Of a DNA stretch of 64,000 nt, positions 63,010 to 64,000 are shown one piece after another. Source of the stretch: Acetivibrio alkalicellulosi (GTDB taxonomy: Bacteria > Bacillota > Clostridia > Acetivibrionales > Acetivibrionaceae). The translations under genes were made by a program, and so were the position numbers. The DNA lies in the NCBI GenBank assembly GCA_008125075.1, contig VLTH01000001.1, positions 166,881 through 230,880 of the forward strand, in the 5' to 3' direction. The notes under the pieces were generated by a model. That model did not search any database, was not told the origin of the DNA, and worked only from the letters and a program-made list of their open reading frames with translations. Positions within the stretch are counted from its first letter, which is position 1, and every line of letters starts with the position of its first letter.

Positions 63010-63342
63010 CTAGTAATCTTTGATAAAATCAGCTAAAGCGTACAAAGCAGTTGCAACAGTTATTCCATCAGCTTTTCCTAATACCTCAACTAATTTTTCT
63101 GTATTCCAAAATTTGTTTTTTAAGTCGACTAAGTGGCATCCAGCACCAAAATCAGGAATGCAAGCAAACCCACCTCTTGAAGTCCTTCCAAATAGCACCA
63201 TTATGCTTGACCGACTTTCAATCATAATTTCAAAGTGACCTTCATGTTGTTCACACCTTTTAATAACACCCTCCCATTTTTCCAGCTCAGTTTCTGTTTG
63301 ATTGACACATTCAAAATTCACTAAAATGCACACCCTTTCCAT
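63010..63342 (-). CDS. Passenger protein of the IS21 element, 110 residues, unknown function
   Basis: It opens MERVCILVNFECVNQTETEL and contains FEIMIESRSSIMVLFGRTSR followed by GGFACIPDFGAGCHLVDLKN. There is no transmembrane segment, and I recognise no family. It lies inside the IS between the right end and istA, read in the same direction as istA with a 39-base gap, so both share a transcript starting near the right end. Passenger genes are uncommon in IS21 elements. Confidence 0.6.
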   Translation of the reverse strand: MERVCILVNFECVNQTETELEKWEGVIKRCEQHEGHFEIMIESRSSIMVLFGRTSRGGFACIPDFGAGCHLVDLKNKFWNTEKLVEVLGKADGITVATALYALADFIKDY

Positions 63343-63451
63343 TAATTGTTTTAATATTACAACGTTTAAACTCTTTAATTACCAGCAAAAAGTGCACAAA
63401 ATTGTGCACTTTTACTTTATAATTTTTGTGCATTTTCATATTATCATTTAC

Positions 63452-63456
63452 AGGAC
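63452..63456 (+). repeat. Target-site duplication, right (AGGAC)
   Basis: Matches 60537-60541. Confidence 0.85.
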
Positions 63457-63846
63457 TGTTATCAGAATGTTTTTCTAAAACTCTTAAAAAGCAATATTTT
63501 GGATAGAGGCGATGAGCATATCAAGTCATGGCTTATTAGGGTAACAATTAACGAGTGTAAAGATACTGTTCGAAAGTTTTGGTTTAAGAAAGTTACATGT
63601 ATTGATGAAATAATTGTTCCCATAGAAGACATCCAACAAAGAGAATTAATAGAAGTAATCTTTAAACTTCCCAAAATATATAGAGAAATAATTTACTTAT
63701 ATTACTATGAGGGATATAAAATTGATGAGCTAAGCTCAATTTTAAAGCGAAAAGAGGGGACAATTAAATCACAGCTTAAGAGAGGTAGAGAAATGCTCAA
63801 AAAAAAGATGGGAGATGATTTTTATGGAGAATTTCAAAGGGTTTGA
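63457..63846 (+). pseudogene. ECF sigma factor gene, 3' part
   Basis: It continues the sigma factor after the IS: CYQNVFLKLLKS, then DEHIKSWLIRVTINECKD (region 2) and, after a linker, region 4 (LPKIYREIIYLYYYEGYKID, then IKSQLKRGREMLKKKM). Region 4 recognises the -35 element. It overlaps the anti-sigma start by 23 bases. Without region 2 this part alone is not a working sigma factor, although a short internal start cannot be excluded. Confidence 0.9.
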
Positions 63847-64000
63847 TTATATTAAAACACCAAAGAACTGGAAGGATAAAGTTCTTGCAGCAGAGTCTGA
63901 TAATCATCTACGTTATTGTAGATTTAGGGTAAGAACAATACCACTAATATTAGCAGTTTTGATTTTATTGACTACAGTGACCGTTGCAGCCAATGTATTA
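63824..64000 (+). CDS. Probable anti-sigma factor, N-terminal part (continues outside window)
   Basis: RBS GGGAGATG 8 bases before the ATG. The visible 59 residues open MENFKGFDYIKTPKNWKDKV and run into a transmembrane helix (TIPLILAVLILLTTVTVAA). A short cytoplasmic start, then one helix, directly overlapping an ECF sigma gene, is the usual plan of a membrane-bound anti-sigma factor (DUF4179-like). With its sigma partner split by the IS, it may be idle. Confidence 0.7.
   Translation, partial: MENFKGFDYIKTPKNWKDKVLAAESDNHLRYCRFRVRTIPLILAVLILLTTVTVAANVL

Larger units (their letters stand above)
60542..63451 (-). mobile_element. IS21-family insertion sequence, 2910 bp, inserted in an ECF sigma gene
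   Basis: It carries istA and istB on the minus strand. Both ends contain related repeats: left ATGCACA at 60561-60567 and AAAAGTGCACAATT about 20 bases on; right, read inwards, ATGCACA then TAAAAGTGCACAATT. Near the right end AAAAGTGCACAA / TTGTGCACTTTT (63388-63413) is a perfect palindrome. Such multiple terminal repeats are the transposase binding sites of IS21 elements. Both transposition genes are full length. Two features are unusual: a structured stretch of 390 bases between istA and istB, and an extra 110-residue gene between istA and the right end. Confidence 0.93.

Overview
The window is AT-rich DNA (roughly one third G+C) with Firmicutes-type ribosome-binding sites (AGGAGG-like), TTGACA/TATAAT promoters and clostridial gene content. 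A secreted protein with a type I dockerin at 34267-35649 and two surface proteins with copper-amine-oxidase-like stalk domains point to an anaerobic, cellulosome-forming clostridium (Ruminiclostridium / Acetivibrio / Pseudobacteroides-like). This assignment is inferred from gene content. No tRNA, rRNA or CRISPR array was seen.

Layout. 1-6.7 kb: right edge of a trans-AT polyketide cluster: a thioesterase end, then a 1992-residue KS-DH-ACP-KS-DH protein whose first module has lost key catalytic residues. 6.7-8.4 kb: a scar with an IS200-like leader remnant, a 631-bp duplicated piece of a chemoreceptor gene and gene fragments. 8.4-18.4 kb: a secreted protein with a caspase-like His/Cys pair, small membrane and metal-binding proteins, an unusual chemoreceptor carrying a sugar-binding-protein domain, an AAA+/DUF4143 ATPase and a lipoprotein. 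18.6-26.5 kb: a TetR-type repressor with two HTH regions next to a rifampicin-phosphotransferase-like enzyme, a frameshifted APH-type kinase, a membrane protein, an AraC regulator and an HSL-type esterase. 26.9-33.4 kb: a QueD-like protein with a structured leader, then a complete five-gene STM4015-4014-4013-4012-4011 cluster of unknown function whose last radical-SAM protein is fused to a HAD phosphatase.

33.5-39.5 kb: a DUF2569-like membrane protein, the dockerin-tagged PHP phosphoesterase and a GntR/ABC operon behind a perfect 20-bp inverted repeat that overlaps its promoter. 39.8-44.2 kb: a Dabb protein and a hybrid histidine kinase plus NarL-type regulator, flanked by two paralogous microprotein genes whose promoters share the same operator geometry. 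44.6-50.5 kb: an exonuclease-RecQ-UvrD fusion helicase and an Rpn-type nuclease with a heptad-repeat tail. 50.7-57.5 kb: a TetR/ABC-2 operon, an Ig/FN3/stalk surface protein behind a 7-bp tandem repeat, and a YesL-like protein; the block is bounded by inverted copies of a 117-bp element. 57.6-64 kb: a beta-propeller surface protein and an ECF sigma/anti-sigma pair whose sigma gene is split by a complete IS21-family element with a 5-bp target duplication.

Six dispersed copies of an imperfect palindromic repeat (6.7, 30.5, 35.8, 39.7, 43.5 and 44.3 kb) contain hairpins whose arms change together between copies, which suggests a structured RNA or MITE family. The strongest candidates for little-described biology are the microprotein/two-component module, the STM401x cluster with its HAD fusion, and this hairpin family.
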